Source: Thermosynechococcus sp. NK55a
GTDB taxonomy: Bacteria; Cyanobacteriota; Cyanobacteriia; Thermosynechococcales; Thermosynechococcaceae
Assembly (NCBI RefSeq): GCF_000505665.1
Contig: NC_023033.1
Coordinates: forward strand, 1 to 64,000
Direction: 5' to 3'
Length of the DNA stretch: 64,000 nt
Shown: piece by piece, positions 37,987 to 49,036 of the stretch
Position numbering within the stretch: position 1 is the first letter of the stretch
Layout of the letters: every line of letters starts with the position of its first letter
Made by a program: the position numbers and the translations under genes
Notes under the pieces: model-generated
What the model was told of the DNA's origin: nothing
The model's database searches: none
The model's input: only the letters and a program-made list of their open reading frames with translations

Positions 37987-39128
37987 GAATGACTCTCCAT
38001 TGCTGCAGTCCGAGTAAATCGCTCCGCTAACGATAGTAACTCCTGCGGGGTAAAGGGTTTCGTTAAATACTCCGTGGCCCCTGCCATCCGTGCTCGAATC
38101 CGATCCACTAGCCCGTCGCGCCCTGTGAGCATGACTACTGGCACATCCTTAAGGGCTTCTGTTTGCCGCAGTTGACGGCAGAGCTCATAGCCATCCATTT
38201 CTGGCATTGAGATATCCATCAAGACTAAGTCAGGCTTAGTATCATTGAGGGCACTTAGGGCATGGGTTGGTTTCATCAAGCCTAGCACCCGATAACCACA
38301 GGTTTCCAAAATCAGGCGGACATTGCGCTGAATGGTGCGGCTATCGTCAATACAAGCCACGATGGGGCGAGTATCACTGGTGGGGATAGTGTAGGGATGC
38401 TGGGCAACCAAACCATTGACTAAGGCGGGTTGCAGTAACTGAGCAGTGGCGATCGCCTCCCTGCGCAACTGAGTCGCCACTTCATAGAGTACGGGGGTCT
38501 GCTCCAAGAGTTGAGGCAAGGCAGCGGCAATATTGCGGCCATAGTCCATTGGCCACAGATCAGCGGGAACTCGCTCGGTTGTGGTTAGCACCAGTCGTTG
38601 CAGCGGCGAGTTCAAATAGGTGCGCACCTGTACTGCTTGGGTAATGGCTTGCCGCAGTTGACTGAGAGTTTCCTTGATTGGCACACAGAGAACCAAGGGA
38701 TCAAGACCCGCCACCCGCTCCATCTGCAACGCGGCTTGGGGCATAGCAAAGATATGAACCAGCGCTTCTTGACTAAAGAGAAAGAGTAGCCTACGCAGTT
38801 GGGGAAGGGTCAATTGCCCCTGTTGCCAAAGACGACAGAGATACTGATACTCCGTTTCATCGGTTGCGAGTGTGGTGCTGAGTTGAGGGCAATAGCGTTG
38901 ACACAGGTAGTTGAAGCGTTCCTGATGCCCAACAGTGCTATTGGCGTAATGTAGTTGACCATTGCCCACATACAGGTTCCAGCCGATGGAGGGGTCCCTC
39001 GGATCGGTAAATATTAAGTGACCGGAGAGGCGATCGCCAATCACCCTCTGAATCACCCGTGCTGGAAATGCCAATGCTTTGTTGCCCACTGGCGCTACTG
39101 AACTTGACGTAGGTGTGCTTGCTGTCAT
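37983..39128 (-). CDS. PATAN (DUF4388)-REC response regulator (PatA/PilG-like)
   Basis: A 381-residue PatA-type regulator. The N-terminal ~230 residues fit the cyanobacterial PATAN/DUF4388 domain (FPARVIQRVIGDRLSGHLIF, WNLYVGNGQLHYANS). The C-terminal receiver has VACIDDSRTIQRNVRLIL, the phospho-Asp in LVLMDISMPEMDGYEL, VVMLTGRDG and YLTKPFTPQELL. This is the first gene of the minus-strand chemosensory operon, and the next gene starts within its stop (ATGA). PATAN-REC proteins often control type IV pilus direction or phototaxis. Confidence 0.9.
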   Translation of the reverse strand: MTASTPTSSSVAPVGNKALAFPARVIQRVIGDRLSGHLIFTDPRDPSIGWNLYVGNGQLHYANSTVGHQERFNYLCQRYCPQLSTTLATDETEYQYLCRLWQQGQLTLPQLRRLLFLFSQEALVHIFAMPQAALQMERVAGLDPLVLCVPIKETLSQLRQAITQAVQVRTYLNSPLQRLVLTTTERVPADLWPMDYGRNIAAALPQLLEQTPVLYEVATQLRREAIATAQLLQPALVNGLVAQHPYTIPTSDTRPIVACIDDSRTIQRNVRLILETCGYRVLGLMKPTHALSALNDTKPDLVLMDISMPEMDGYELCRQLRQTEALKDVPVVMLTGRDGLVDRIRARMAGATEYLTKPFTPQELLSLAERFTRTAAMESHS

Positions 39129-39567
39129 AGAAATTGTTCCTTTAACAATCCGATAGATCGCTAATAGTTCGCTGAATCAGTAATAGACAACTGCGGCGTT
39201 AAAAGTCTATAAATTTTTTGATATCGTTAGGGCCAGAAGTAAAAGCTTAAAGTACCCAATGCTAAATCCTTAGGCTTGCTGTACAAAGAAAACTGTTTTA
39301 TTCCCCTTGTTATCAGAATTGAACAGACACAAGGCAGTGAAAATCGTTTTCACACACGTTCACCGCTTCTGTAGTCGAAAATAATATCATGGAAAGGAAA
39401 AACCTGTAGCTACTCCAATTTTTCCAATCATTCCCCCAATCTCTATATTTTTCAGTATTTTTGCTCTATCTTGCATTGTAAAGCTCCTGTCTTCCCGAAA
39501 AATGTATTCTACTTAACGTTTCCTTGACGTTCTTTATTAGGATCCTTATAGTTATAGGCTTTTCCTA
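39129..39567. other. 439-bp AT-rich divergent intergenic region
   Basis: It lies between the start of the chemosensory operon and the BASS transporter gene. It is richer in A+T than the flanks and without open frames. It holds a GTGAAAA-TCG-TTTTCAC inverted repeat (39337-39353), possibly an operator, and the BASS gene promoter listed separately. No RNA gene is recognised. Confidence 0.5.
39524..39552 (+). promoter_or_regulatory. Sigma-70 promoter of the BASS transporter gene
   Basis: TTGACG (39524-39529) and TATAGT (39547-39552) with a 17-base spacer. The expected start of transcription is near 39559, only about nine bases before the ATG at 39568, so the message would be nearly leaderless and no Shine-Dalgarno site is visible. 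Confidence 0.6.
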
Positions 39568-40509
39568 ATGTCCCGCTCCGAATGGTTGACCAGCCTATTC
39601 CCGCTTTGGGTAATGCTTACGGCAATTGTGGCGCTAGTGTATCCACCCCTATTTTTGTGGGTCAGCAGCGATCTCATTGTCTGGATCTTGATGATTGTCA
39701 TGCTGGGGATGGGAATCACGCTGAGTTGGCAGGAGTTCCAGGCCGTGGGGTTAATGCCTCGCACGGTTGCCCTCGGATTTGTTGGCCAGTACGTGATTAT
39801 GCCGACGGCGGGATGGCTGGTTGCACAGCTATATCAATTGCCCACGCCCTTTGCCGTAGGACTAATTTTAGTCGCTTGCTGCCCTGGTGGAACGGCCTCC
39901 AATGTGGTGACGTTTATTGCCCGTGCCCATGTGGCGTTGTCAGTCGTCATGACCCTTTGCTCAACGCTGGCAGCGATTATTTTGACACCCCTATTAACCA
40001 AGCTACTGGCAGGTCAATACGTTGAAGTAAACGCCCTGCAACTATTTTGGGGCACAGTCCAAGTGGTATTGCTGCCCATTGTGATCGGCTTAGCTTTGAA
40101 TACCAAAGCCCCCAACTTGGTGAAAAAAGTGCTCCCTATTTCTCCCTTGATTTCAGTTTTGGGCATTTGTGTCATCTGTGGTGGCGTGTTTGCAGCAAGT
40201 GCCAAGGCAATTCTCAGTCATGGTTTGCAACTGTTGGCAGCTGTTGTGTCCCTCCACAGTTTGGGCTTTCTTGGCGGCTACTATCTTGCTCGAGCTGTGG
40301 GCTATTCAGAGCGCACCTGTCGGACAATCGCCATCGAGGTGGGCATGCAAAACTCTGGGCTAGGGGTGGCGTTAGCGCGGCAAGCCTTTGCAAATCCCCT
40401 CACTGCAGTACCCTGTGCGATTTCGGGGGTGGTGCATTCCCTAATTGGCAGTCTCTTGGCGGGTATTTGGCGGTGGCAGCAGGGAGCAGCAGCTGTTCCA
40501 AAAATCTGA
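39568..40509 (+). CDS. BASS-family (bile acid:Na+ symporter-like) transporter
   Basis: A 313-residue membrane protein with about nine or ten hydrophobic segments. The family motif ACCPGGTASNVVTFIARAH lies in the middle of the N-terminal half, and the symmetric helix with EVGMQNSGLGVALARQAF near residue 270. Relatives move organic anions such as bicarbonate-unrelated keto acids or glycolate/pyruvate with sodium; the substrate here is unknown. It is the first gene on the plus strand after the divergent chemosensory operon. Confidence 0.9.
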   Translation: MSRSEWLTSLFPLWVMLTAIVALVYPPLFLWVSSDLIVWILMIVMLGMGITLSWQEFQAVGLMPRTVALGFVGQYVIMPTAGWLVAQLYQLPTPFAVGLILVACCPGGTASNVVTFIARAHVALSVVMTLCSTLAAIILTPLLTKLLAGQYVEVNALQLFWGTVQVVLLPIVIGLALNTKAPNLVKKVLPISPLISVLGICVICGGVFAASAKAILSHGLQLLAAVVSLHSLGFLGGYYLARAVGYSERTCRTIAIEVGMQNSGLGVALARQAFANPLTAVPCAISGVVHSLIGSLLAGIWRWQQGAAAVPKI

Positions 40510-40556
40510 GGCTCCTTCACGATAGATTGAAAAATGTTTGCGCCCTGAGTATTGTC

Positions 40557-41894
40557 ATGACAGCTTCTTCTCCCATTTCGACAACAACTGCGCCTTCCCT
40601 GACCCCAGTACCAGTACCCCGCTGGGATCTCACTGTTCCGCTGTGGTTGGCGCTGGCGATCGCTGCCGTTGCCACGGTCATCCTCTACATTTTCTTTTTG
40701 CCCTTTCAGGGCACCTACCTTGGCCAACTGCTTCTCAATCGCGGCTGGACGCAACCCGTGGCTGTCTTTTTTGCGTGGACGGTTTTGGTGTTTACAATTT
40801 TGAAGGCGATTGCTCTGTTTCAACAGACCCCCAGCCTGCGTCAAATCTGGATCCCCGCCAACTACCCCTTCACCGCGATGCGGGATATTTTGCAATTGCA
40901 GCAAACCCTTGCCCAACGGCGGACGCTCCTTCCCAATCGCTGTGCTCGTGTTTTAGGGGCATTTCTCAGTAGTGGCCAGCGGGAGATTGCTGTTGAAGCC
41001 GCCGCAGAAGACAGTGGCAGTGCCGCAGCCGCCACCGATGCCTCCTATACGATTCCCCGGGTTCTAGTCTGGGCAATTCCCCTGTTGGGTTTTATTGGCA
41101 CGGTGGTGGGGATTAGCCAAGCGGTCAGTGGCTTTTCCAGCTTTTTGGAGACAGCTCAGGACGTGAACCAAATCAAGGAGGGGATTGGTGGTGTGACGAC
41201 GGGGCTAGCGGTGGCCTTTGATACTACCCTTGTAGCCTTAGTGCTGAGTGTGCTGGTGATGATCCCAATGGTAATCATTGAACGCTGGGAGAATAAGTTG
41301 CTGCTGCAAATTGACACCTACATTAACGATCAACTGCTGCCCCGCCTCCCCGTTACGAATATGACCGCAGGGGTGGATGGTGAACCCCTCCAACAAGTGA
41401 TTCAGGAAACTATTCGCACGGCGTTGCCCACAGAAGAAAAGCTACAAAAACTGTTGGAGAACTTAAATCAACTGGCCCTTACTGTGATCAGGGATCGGCA
41501 GCAATTTGTGGCTACGCTCGAGGAGCGGCAGCAACAGTCCATTGAGCAGTTTGAGCGCCTTGTAACCCAGATTCAGCACAGCCAAAGGGAACTGCGGGCG
41601 CAGGTCAACCAGGAACAGACCGCCATTGCCCAAGAACTGCGGCAACAGAGCCAGTACATGGCCCAACTTTTGGCCGAGAGCGATCGCACCCTGCAACAGC
41701 GGTTACAACTGTTAGAAACCCTCAACCAAGCCCTGCAGGCCCTCGCGGATACAGGGAATCTGCAACTGCTTCTCGATCGCCTCAACGACACGCTGGGGCA
41801 TCTGCAACCCGTATTACGGCAACTGGCACAGCCCCGACGAATGATGCTGGTGGAGCAACCCGGCTCCTTGGAGGGGGGCGATCGCCCGCTTTAG
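40557..41894 (+). CDS. MotA/TolQ/ExbB-type proton channel protein with long coiled coil
   Basis: A 445-residue protein from ATG 40557 (the frame is open much further upstream across the BASS gene, which is not meaningful). An N-terminal membrane pair (LWLALAIAAVATVILYIFFL, AVFFAWTVLVFTILKAIAL) is followed by the MotA/ExbB core (VLVWAIPLLGFIGTVVGISQAV and GLAVAFDTTLVALVLSVLVMIP), about residues 170-240. The C-terminal ~180 residues are Gln/Leu-rich coiled coil. No MotB, TolR or ExbD partner lies beside it. The downstream urt operon is convergent with 3 bp between stops. Confidence 0.85.
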   Translation: MTASSPISTTTAPSLTPVPVPRWDLTVPLWLALAIAAVATVILYIFFLPFQGTYLGQLLLNRGWTQPVAVFFAWTVLVFTILKAIALFQQTPSLRQIWIPANYPFTAMRDILQLQQTLAQRRTLLPNRCARVLGAFLSSGQREIAVEAAAEDSGSAAAATDASYTIPRVLVWAIPLLGFIGTVVGISQAVSGFSSFLETAQDVNQIKEGIGGVTTGLAVAFDTTLVALVLSVLVMIPMVIIERWENKLLLQIDTYINDQLLPRLPVTNMTAGVDGEPLQQVIQETIRTALPTEEKLQKLLENLNQLALTVIRDRQQFVATLEERQQQSIEQFERLVTQIQHSQRELRAQVNQEQTAIAQELRQQSQYMAQLLAESDRTLQQRLQLLETLNQALQALADTGNLQLLLDRLNDTLGHLQPVLRQLAQPRRMMLVEQPGSLEGGDRPL

Positions 41895-41897
41895 AGG

Positions 41898-42650
41898 CTA
41901 GACCGCGAGGAACCGCTGAATCACCTCTTGGCTGAGATCACTGGTAGGGCCAGAGGCAACAATGCCCCCCTTTTGCATTGCATAGTACCAGTCCGCCTCA
42001 CGGACAAAGTGGAGGTGCTGTTCCACTAGGAGAACAGAAATGCCTCGGGCGGCAATAATGCGACGAACCGCCGCCTCAATCTCAAGGATGATCGAGGGTT
42101 GAATGCCTTCGGTGGGTTCATCCAGCAAAAGCAGTTTGGGTTCTCCCATTAGGGCGCGAGCGATCGCCAACTGTTGCTGCTGCCCACCGCTGAGATCTCC
42201 CCCCATGCGGTGGAGCATTTTCTTCAGGATAGGAAAGAGTTCAAAAATTTCCTCTGAAATCTCCTGTTTTGCCCGCTGACGGGGACGCGCCTCCAAGCCA
42301 AGGAGGAGATTCTCCTTCACCGTCAACCGGGGAATAATTTCCCGTCCTTGAGGTACATAGCCAATTCCCAGCTTGGCTCGCTGATCCGGACGCAACGGCA
42401 AGAGAGATTCTCCTTGACAGTCCAGCTGGCCACTGCGGGGCTTGATCAGGCCAATGACTGTTTTCAGGAGTGTGGTTTTGCCGACGCCATTACGGCCAAT
42501 GAGGCACACCATTTTGCCAGGGGGCACACTCAGGTCAATATCCCGCAGGATATGGCTTTCGCCGTAATAGACATTGAGGCCACGAATGCGCAGCATCCAA
42601 TCGGCATCCACTGCTGTCCTCGCTAGGGGGTAGTGATCAACGCGAGTCAT
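41898..42650 (-). CDS. urtE: Urea ABC transporter ATP-binding protein UrtE
   Basis: The second ATPase of the high-affinity urea uptake system, LivF-like, 250 residues. Walker A is GRNGVGKTT, signature LSGGQQQQLAIARAL, Walker B LLLLDEPTEG. GLNVYYGESHILRDIDL is the standard UrtE beginning. The start at ATG 42650 overlaps the urtD stop (ATGA), supporting it; an internal ATG at 42596 gives the more usual length. It is the last gene of the operon. Confidence 0.95.
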   Translation of the reverse strand: MTRVDHYPLARTAVDADWMLRIRGLNVYYGESHILRDIDLSVPPGKMVCLIGRNGVGKTTLLKTVIGLIKPRSGQLDCQGESLLPLRPDQRAKLGIGYVPQGREIIPRLTVKENLLLGLEARPRQRAKQEISEEIFELFPILKKMLHRMGGDLSGGQQQQLAIARALMGEPKLLLLDEPTEGIQPSIILEIEAAVRRIIAARGISVLLVEQHLHFVREADWYYAMQKGGIVASGPTSDLSQEVIQRFLAV

Positions 42651-43423
42651 GGTTGTTGTGCTAAGTCGGATTCTTCGAGGGGAGCACCTAAATAGACTTC
42701 AATCACGCGGGGATCATTTTGTACGGTTTCAATAGAACCTTCGCAAAGTACCGAGCCCTCATGGAGAACCGTAACCGTGCGAGCAATTTGGCGGACAAAC
42801 TCCATATCGTGCTCAATGACAATAATGGAGTGGCTTTCGGCCAGGGCCACTAGAAGCTCTCCCGTTAGGTGGGTCTCCTCATCCGTGAGACCTGCCACCG
42901 GTTCATCCACCAATAGCAAATCGGGGGATTGTGCCACCAGCATGCCAATTTCTAGCCACTGCTTTTCACCATGGGAGAGGAGTCCTGCCGGAAAGTTAGC
43001 TTTTGGCCGCAGACCAATGGTATCAATGGTATCAATCAAGCTGTGCAAGCGATCGCGCTCCTCGCGGGACAGTGGCTGAAACAGCATTGCCAAGACACTC
43101 TTACGGCGGGCTACTGCTAACTCCAAATTTTCCTGCACTGTTAGGTTGAGATAGACGCGGGGAGTTTGAAACTTGCGACCAATGCCCATACGGGCAATTT
43201 GATCTTCGCTATAGCGACGCAGATTGCGCCCTTTGAAGAGCACTCGCCCCTGTGTCGGCTTGACTTTGCCCGTAATCACATCGAGGAACGTGGTTTTACC
43301 AGCACCATTGGGGCCAATAATCACCCGTAGTTCCCCCGCCTGCATCTGAAACGAGAGATGATTTAGGGCATTGAAACCATCAAAGCTAACGGTGAGATCC
43401 TCAATCTCAAGGATAGGTGTCAT
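42647..43423 (-). CDS. urtD: Urea ABC transporter ATP-binding protein UrtD
   Basis: The first ATPase of the urea transporter, LivG-like, 258 residues. Walker A is GPNGAGKTT, signature LSHGEKQWLEIGM (the H-for-G form usual in UrtD), Walker B LLLVDEPVAGLTDEE. It follows urtC by 5 bp and overlaps urtE by 4 bp. Confidence 0.95.
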   Translation of the reverse strand: MTPILEIEDLTVSFDGFNALNHLSFQMQAGELRVIIGPNGAGKTTFLDVITGKVKPTQGRVLFKGRNLRRYSEDQIARMGIGRKFQTPRVYLNLTVQENLELAVARRKSVLAMLFQPLSREERDRLHSLIDTIDTIGLRPKANFPAGLLSHGEKQWLEIGMLVAQSPDLLLVDEPVAGLTDEETHLTGELLVALAESHSIIVIEHDMEFVRQIARTVTVLHEGSVLCEGSIETVQNDPRVIEVYLGAPLEESDLAQQP

Positions 43424-43428
43424 GGCAA

Positions 43429-44598
43429 TTATTTGCCCTCCTGCTCGAGAACTTGACGCTCATATTGCACCTCAGGATCAAACTCCAACTCTGGATATGT
43501 TGCCACGGGTTGCGGTCGCCCCAAGAGTTTCGCAATCAGGTTGGGGGCTTCGGTGCGCAGCCAGCCAACAATTCCCGTAGGTAGTGCCAACACCACAATT
43601 AAAAACAGTGCCCCTTGAAAAAAGAGCCAAATATCGGCAAATTGCTCACTCAACAGACTGCGGGCAAAGTTGACCAAGAGTGCTCCCAGCACGGCTCCAA
43701 TGAGGGTGGCACGGCCGCCAACCGCCACCCAGATCACCATCTCAATTGAGAAGGCAATGTCCATCGCTCGTGGTGAAATGATGCCTGTGCGCAGGGTAAA
43801 GAAAGCGCCACCGATCCCTGCCAAGGCAGCGGAAATAGCAAAAACGAGTACCTTATAACTGGTCGGATTGTATCCTGAAAAACGGACGCGGACTTCATCA
43901 TCGCGAATAGCAACCAGTAGGCGGCCAAAGCGTCCCATTGTCAGACAACGGCAAAGAAGATAGGCCAAGGCCAAGAAAATTACTGTTATGACATAGAACC
44001 AATACTGGGTCTGGGCATTGCGCACAGGGAACCCCAGCAGGGTTTGAAAATCCGTCAGGCCATTGGTGCCGTTAAAAAGTTTTTGCTGACCATTAAAGAA
44101 GTTAAAAAAGACGATGATGGCTGCCTGAGTAAGGATAGAGAAATAGACCCCTCGGATGCGGTTGCGGAAGACAAGGTACCCTAAGAGTGCCGCCAATAGG
44201 GCTGGGATCAGCACCACTGCTGCGACAGCAAAGGCAAAGGAATAGAAGGGATACCAAAACCACGGCAACTCCGTGACCCCGTAGAGGGACATAAAGTCCG
44301 GCAGTGGACTAGGGGCAGTGGTGGGTACCTGTAGTTTCAAATGCATGGCGATCGCGTACCCCCCCAAAGCAAAGAAAATGCCATGACCAAGGCTGAGCAA
44401 CCCCGTAAACCCCCAAATCAGATCAATCCCCAAAGCCACAATCGCCAGAGCCAGATAGCGGTGCAGCAAATCCAAGCGAAACCCCGGCAACAGAGGTGGC
44501 ATCACGAAAATCAGGATCAAAGCAAGGATAGCCACCACGATTAACTCGCGACCACTGAGGCGATCTTTCGGAAAAAAGAACTGCGATAGCTTAGGCAT
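43429..44598 (-). CDS. urtC: Urea ABC transporter permease UrtC
   Basis: The LivM-like permease subunit, 389 residues from ATG 44598. About nine membrane segments, including YLALAIVALGIDLIWGFTGL near the start and the branched-chain-permease signature (SAALAGIGGAFFTLRTGIISP). The start is placed where the ATG overlaps the urtB stop by 8 bp; an open extension to 44655 lies inside urtB and is unlikely. The C-terminus is a cytosolic tail ending VQYERQVLEQEGK. Confidence 0.95.
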   Translation of the reverse strand: MPKLSQFFFPKDRLSGRELIVVAILALILIFVMPPLLPGFRLDLLHRYLALAIVALGIDLIWGFTGLLSLGHGIFFALGGYAIAMHLKLQVPTTAPSPLPDFMSLYGVTELPWFWYPFYSFAFAVAAVVLIPALLAALLGYLVFRNRIRGVYFSILTQAAIIVFFNFFNGQQKLFNGTNGLTDFQTLLGFPVRNAQTQYWFYVITVIFLALAYLLCRCLTMGRFGRLLVAIRDDEVRVRFSGYNPTSYKVLVFAISAALAGIGGAFFTLRTGIISPRAMDIAFSIEMVIWVAVGGRATLIGAVLGALLVNFARSLLSEQFADIWLFFQGALFLIVVLALPTGIVGWLRTEAPNLIAKLLGRPQPVATYPELEFDPEVQYERQVLEQEGK

Positions 44599-45748
44599 CG
44601 ACCATCCGTCCTTTTTGTGGAAAAAGACCAGCGGGACGCAGTTGTAGGAAAGCAATAATCAGGATGAAGACCATCACCCGTGCCATGCTGGTACTAGCAA
44701 AAAATTCAAAGAAGTCAAACAGTGCTGTTTGCGGTTCAAGAAAGCGGGTCATCAACCCCGAACCAATGACATAGTTGACAAAGCCAATGCCAAGGGCAGC
44801 CACAATCGAACCGACAATTTTACCGACTCCCCCCACGACAACAACCATGAAGGCTTCAACAATGTAGTTCTGACCCGTATTGGGGCTCACAGAACCCAAA
44901 AGGCTAATGGCACAGCCTGCTACTCCCGCTAGACCAGAGCCAAGGGCAAAGGTGAGGGTATCAACCGTTTGGGTGGGAATACCCAAGCAGGCACTCATAC
45001 TGCGGTTTTGAGTTACGGCGCGAATCCGTAGGCCCCATTGCGATCGCAGAAGAAAGAAGTAAATCGCCGCCAGACACACCACCGTCAGGGCAATAATAAA
45101 GAGGCGCACAAAGGGAAACTGCACCCCCCAAAGATTCACTCCTCTCCGCAGCCAACTGGGAGCGGTCACATCCACCCCCTGAGCACCAAACCAGGGCTTC
45201 GTCATTGCCAGGCCCACCGTGCCCCCAGCCACGAGGCTAGCCGTCAGGCTAATCCCGAAAGAGAGCACCAGTAACACTGGCGATACCCAAGCCTGCCAAC
45301 GGGGAGCGATCGCCCGTTTAGAGAGGAGCCAGCGGCCACCAAAGAAGAGCAGACAAAAGAGGGCGATCTGCAGCGTCATCTGCCAACTTATACTGCGCAC
45401 CAACTGTTGCAGGATCAAACTCACACCCCAAGTGGCCAAGAGGGTTTCAAGGGGGCGACCATAGAGATAGCGAATGACTCCCCGCTCAAGAACGACACCG
45501 ATCCCCGCTGCCACGGCAAAGGCTAAGGGCACTGCTATTAATAGATAGGCATCAAACCAACCCTCCCCCAATTGACGGAAGCCATTTTGTACCACGAGGG
45601 TAGTGTAGGCTCCCAGCATCATCAGTTCGCCGTGGGCAAGGTTAATCACGCCCATAATGCCAAAAACAATCGCCAGCCCCAGTGCGGTTAACAGCAACAC
45701 CGCACCGATACTCATGCCATTGAAGACACTTTCTAGCAAAAAGGTCAT
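44591..45748 (-). CDS. urtB: Urea ABC transporter permease UrtB
   Basis: The LivH-like permease subunit, 385 residues from ATG 45748 (MTFLLESVFNGMSIG). Segments such as ALGLAIVFGIMGVINLAHGELMMLGAY are typical of the family, as is the EAFMVVVVGGVGKIVGSIVAA motif. A 14-codon upstream extension to 45790 is not conserved-looking. It is separated from urtA by 111 bp that hold a weak hairpin (AATTT-AAATT), perhaps lowering expression of the membrane genes relative to the binding protein. Confidence 0.95.
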   Translation of the reverse strand: MTFLLESVFNGMSIGAVLLLTALGLAIVFGIMGVINLAHGELMMLGAYTTLVVQNGFRQLGEGWFDAYLLIAVPLAFAVAAGIGVVLERGVIRYLYGRPLETLLATWGVSLILQQLVRSISWQMTLQIALFCLLFFGGRWLLSKRAIAPRWQAWVSPVLLVLSFGISLTASLVAGGTVGLAMTKPWFGAQGVDVTAPSWLRRGVNLWGVQFPFVRLFIIALTVVCLAAIYFFLLRSQWGLRIRAVTQNRSMSACLGIPTQTVDTLTFALGSGLAGVAGCAISLLGSVSPNTGQNYIVEAFMVVVVGGVGKIVGSIVAALGIGFVNYVIGSGLMTRFLEPQTALFDFFEFFASTSMARVMVFILIIAFLQLRPAGLFPQKGRMVDA

Positions 45749-45859
45749 GGTTCTAAAACCTGTCAGAAAAAAGCCACCCCAGACAGCCAACTGTGATTGT
45801 CAAGCGCCTTAGGGGGCAAAAACTGTTTTTAGGACTACTAAATTTCGGAAATTAGGGAA

Positions 45860-47173
45860 TCAAGCCCCCCCAGCCTTAAATTTGCCGGGGTTATCCACAT
45901 CAGTGCGCGTCCAATCGCAGGCGAAACCCTTGGTTTCCGGCACAAACTGGTTCCAAGGCAGTGGATCCACGGGCTGGGGTGTGGAGTAAACAATCTTAAA
46001 GAGACCATCTTCACCCACCTCACCAATGCGCACTGTTTTGGAAATGTGGTGGTTCGGGAACATCTTCACGGGACCTTCCGGGGCATTAAACGTCTGGCCA
46101 ATGGCAGCTTGGCGCACTTTTTCCAAATCGTCAGCTGTGCCTGCCTGTTCCACGGCCTGTTTCCAGAGGTGAACGGCAATGTAGGCGGCCTCCATTGGAT
46201 CATTGGTGACGCGGTTTTGGCCAAACTTCGCTTTGAAGGCCTCGACAAACGATTTATTTTCAGGGGTATCCACAGTCATAAAGTAGTTCCAAGCAGCATA
46301 CTGCCCCTTGAGGTACTCAACGCCAATGGCTTGAACCTCTTCCTCAGCAATACTGACGGACATCGTTGGGTATTTATCTGGTGTCAGACCTGCTCCCTGC
46401 AACTGCTTAAAGAAGGCCACATTGCTATCGCCGTTGAGGGTGTTGAAAATCACACCGCCATCGGGCAAGGCATTGCGAATGCGAGTAATGATGGGCGTGA
46501 CTTCGGTGTTACCCAAGGGCAGATAGTCTTCACCCACTGTTTCACCACCTTTAGCCGCCAGTTGTGCCTTGATAATTGTGTTGGCCGTGCGGGGAAAGAC
46601 GTAGTCTGAGCCCACTAAGAAAAATTTCTTACCCTTGTTTTGCAGGAGCCAATCTACGGCAGGTTCGATTTGCTGGTTGGGAGCGGCACCCGTGTAAAAA
46701 ATGTTTTTCGAGCACTCTTGACCTTCGTACTGCACAGGGTACCAAAGCATGTGATTCTTGGATTCAAAAACCGGCAGTACTGCTTTCCGAGAAGCAGAAG
46801 TCCAGCAGCCAAAAACCGCTACCACTTTATCTTGATCGATTAATTTCGTGGCTTTTTCGGCAAAGGTCGGCCAGTCAGATGCCCCATCCTCCAGAATAGG
46901 TTGAATCTGCTTGCCCAGAACCCCCCCCGCTTGGTTGATTTGCTCAATGGCCAGTTGGGTAGCATCCACCACACTCTTTTCACTAATGGCCATGGTGCCA
47001 CTTAAAGAATGCAAAATCCCCACTTTAATAGTGTCACCACCAGCGGCGGTTGGTTGTCCACCACCTCCGGTTTCTGTAGCTGGAGCACACCCTTTAATCA
47101 GAAGGCTCGTTCCCAATGCGGCTGAGCCATAGACTAAAAATTTCCGGCGTCCAAGTCCAAATTGTTGAGCCAT
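45860..47173 (-). CDS. urtA: Urea ABC transporter substrate-binding protein UrtA
   Basis: The periplasmic urea-binding lipoprotein, 437 residues from ATG 47173. The N-terminus combines a twin-arginine-like GRRKFLVYG with a hydrophobic core and a Cys at the end (LLIKGCAPA), then a Gly/Thr linker. The binding domain opens [20 protein letters not shown] and contains [17 protein letters not shown] and [14 protein letters not shown], characteristic of UrtA/FmdD proteins. The alternative start at 47224 lies upstream of the promoter -10 element and cannot be used from that promoter. Confidence 0.95.
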   Translation of the reverse strand: MAQQFGLGRRKFLVYGSAALGTSLLIKGCAPATETGGGGQPTAAGGDTIKVGILHSLSGTMAISEKSVVDATQLAIEQINQAGGVLGKQIQPILEDGASDWPTFAEKATKLIDQDKVVAVFGCWTSASRKAVLPVFESKNHMLWYPVQYEGQECSKNIFYTGAAPNQQIEPAVDWLLQNKGKKFFLVGSDYVFPRTANTIIKAQLAAKGGETVGEDYLPLGNTEVTPIITRIRNALPDGGVIFNTLNGDSNVAFFKQLQGAGLTPDKYPTMSVSIAEEEVQAIGVEYLKGQYAAWNYFMTVDTPENKSFVEAFKAKFGQNRVTNDPMEAAYIAVHLWKQAVEQAGTADDLEKVRQAAIGQTFNAPEGPVKMFPNHHISKTVRIGEVGEDGLFKIVYSTPQPVDPLPWNQFVPETKGFACDWTRTDVDNPGKFKAGGA

Positions 47174-47210
47174 GGGGTTTTGTTCTCTCGTATAAGCAAT
47201 AATCTCCCAT

Positions 47211-47252
47211 AGATTAAAAGACATGATTGGTGTAAACTGTACTCTAGGCTAC
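47211..47252 (-). promoter_or_regulatory. NtcA-activated promoter of urtABCDE
   Basis: On the minus strand GTA-N8-TAC (47252-47239, palindromic GTAGCCTAGAGTAC) is followed after exactly 22 bases by TAATCT (47216-47211), fitting the TA-N3-T -10 box. This is the canonical layout of NtcA-activated promoters. It predicts induction of urea uptake under nitrogen limitation, with transcription starting about 30 bases before the urtA ATG. Confidence 0.88.
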
Positions 47253-47333
47253 AAAGTTTCAGCGATCGCTCCCCATGGCTAAGTACCCTTTGTCAAGAAG
47301 TGGATTGACTGCTAGACAAGTTTAGCTCGGACC

Positions 47334-48915
<1,582 letters not shown>

Positions 48916-49036
48916 AGGATCTAAGTGGCCAAATTGTGCAACTTCTCCCTTTCAGGATGCCATAGAAGCGGCAAACTGCGGCAGGCGATCGCCCCCCAAG
49001 ACATTTGCCATAATTCTCTGGGAACTTAAACAATTC

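Noticed and set aside
40047-40556. Long N-terminal extension of the MotA/ExbB-type gene
   Set aside because: It overlaps the BASS transporter gene in another frame and its translation is Cys/Trp-rich noise; the real start is at 40557.
45880-45900. A DnaA-box-like TTATCCACA
   Set aside because: It lies within urtA coding sequence, isolated and far from dnaA, so it is a chance match rather than an origin element.
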